This document shows, in pieces, positions 4,918 to 5,510 of a stretch of DNA of 5,510 nucleotides (position 1 is the first letter of the stretch; every line of letters begins with the position of its first letter). Under the pieces are notes generated by a model that did not search any database, had not been told where the DNA came from, and saw only the letters and a list, made by a program, of their open reading frames with translations. The DNA is from Acidobacteriota bacterium (GTDB taxonomy: Bacteria > Acidobacteriota > Terriglobia > Acidiferrales > UBA7541). The position numbers and the translations under genes were made by a program. The stretch covers positions 1-5,510 of the forward strand of contig PKXT01000246.1 of the NCBI GenBank assembly GCA_003133505.1, written 5' to 3'.

Positions 4918-5510
4918 TTATATACCGGTTACCGGAATGGAGGCCAACACCGGAATGTTGAGTTCATGCATGACTTGGCCAGGAGTGTAAACGGACGGGT
5001 CGTAGTATTCCGCGACATAGGCAAAAATAACGGCCAATAACGCCGCGCAAATTGCACCCAACAGAATAAACAAGGTCGGAGAGAAAAAGGGAAGCATGGG
5101 TACGATGGGGGGCTCGGCGACGGTCACGTTCATGATTCGCCGGTCGTCCAGGGCCTCATCGATGAGGGATTCTTCCTGCTTGCCGATGTAAAGCAAGTAG
5201 TTATCGGAGATTGCCTTTTGCGTGGATACCAGAGGCGCCTGACCCATGGCCGTCTGATCCATCTGCACGGTTTCGGCGCGGTACTTATCCACCTGAGTCT
5301 GATAGGCCGCAACCTGGGCCTGATAACCGGCCAATGCTGCCTTATCCGTGGCGAGGTCAGACTGCAAAAGAAGGAACGTTGGGTCGTTGTCGCTGCTCTC
5401 GGACAGCGTTGGAGCCTTCTCCGCCTTCGCAATAGCGTCCTTGGCCGCGGCGATTTGCGCGTCAGTCTGCTGCACAAGCGGATAAGTAGGCTGGAACTGA
5501 GTAACCAGTT
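4918..5510 (-). CDS. GumC/Wzz-type polysaccharide chain-length protein, C-terminal part
   Basis: The frame is open to the right edge, so the visible 196 residues are the C-terminal part; the in-frame GTG at 5473-5475 is internal. The first visible residues LVTQFQPTYPLVQQTDAQI match the '...hP.v...' motif of GumC-like polysaccharide co-polymerases (Wzz superfamily). It continues into a coiled-coil region rich in Ala, Gln and Lys (about 15-120, with heptad-like AQVAAYQTQVDKYRAE). Then come the helix-to-membrane segment ALDDRRIMNVTVAEPPIVP (about 119-137), one hydrophobic membrane span (about 142-167, SPTLFILLGAICAALLAVIF), and a short cytoplasmic tail ending VLASIPVTGI. The family usually has two spans, the first being outside this window. 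The protein ends before any kinase domain, which fits a separate CpsD-like protein encoded downstream in the operon. It sets polymer length during Wzx/Wzy-type exopolysaccharide export. Stop TAA at 4918-4920. Confidence 0.9.
   Translation of the reverse strand, partial: LVTQFQPTYPLVQQTDAQIAAAKDAIAKAEKAPTLSESSDNDPTFLLLQSDLATDKAALAGYQAQVAAYQTQVDKYRAETVQMDQTAMGQAPLVSTQKAISDNYLLYIGKQEESLIDEALDDRRIMNVTVAEPPIVPMLPFFSPTLFILLGAICAALLAVIFAYVAEYYDPSVYTPGQVMHELNIPVLASIPVTGI

Noticed and set aside
5130..5477. A 115-codon Arg-rich minus-strand open frame
   Set aside because: It overlaps the GumC-like coding region in another frame, and its Arg-rich composition is typical of a GC-rich shadow.

Overview
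The window looks like chromosomal DNA of a high-GC Gram-negative soil-type bacterium, most likely an Acidobacteriota member. This is an inference from three things: the C-terminal signature of the large acidobacterial winged-helix/TPR and kinase/TPR families in the first 357 bases, a pair of AHSA1-type SRPBCC genes, and an intergenic region carrying 'cctcagcggctaaagccgc'-type hairpin repeats that I associate with acidobacterial genomes. No RNA gene, transposase or CRISPR array is visible.

Layout. 1-357 (+): 3' remnant of a TPR-type gene, broken by a frameshift near 206-211 and an in-frame TAG at 292. 434-462: a good promoter candidate followed by a strong ribosome binding site. 501-1052 (+): SRPBCC/AHSA1 protein with a twin-arginine-like export signal. 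1081-1572 (-): a second, cytoplasmic AHSA1-type SRPBCC protein, convergent with the first and only 28 bases away. 1573-2536: almost 1 kb without a convincing gene. Its left half has short operator-like repeats and its right half has a cluster of four hairpin-forming interspersed repeats. 2537-5510 (-): the 3' part of an exopolysaccharide operon, read right to left.

The operon order in transcription direction is: a GumC/Wzz-type chain-length (polysaccharide co-polymerase) protein whose beginning lies outside the window; 16 bases later an ExeA/GspA-like AAA ATPase with one membrane span and a C-terminal LysM domain; 37 bases later a stand-alone CpsD/CapB-type P-loop protein. This trio (chain-length protein, ExeA-like ATPase, BY-kinase-like protein) recalls the exopolysaccharide loci linked to exosortase/PEP-CTERM systems. 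No exosortase, glycosyltransferase or secretin gene is inside the window.

How they may work together: the GumC-like protein sets polymer length in the inner membrane, and the CpsD-like protein docks on its cytoplasmic end. The ATPase-LysM protein could couple ATP use in the cytoplasm to peptidoglycan contact in the periplasm, as ExeA does for secretin assembly. The most notable points are that the CpsD-like protein has cysteine where the Walker A lysine should be, so it may not be an active kinase, and that the ExeA-like ATPase carries LysM in place of the usual peptidoglycan-binding domain. I see no clear wholly new system; these two deviations are the best leads.
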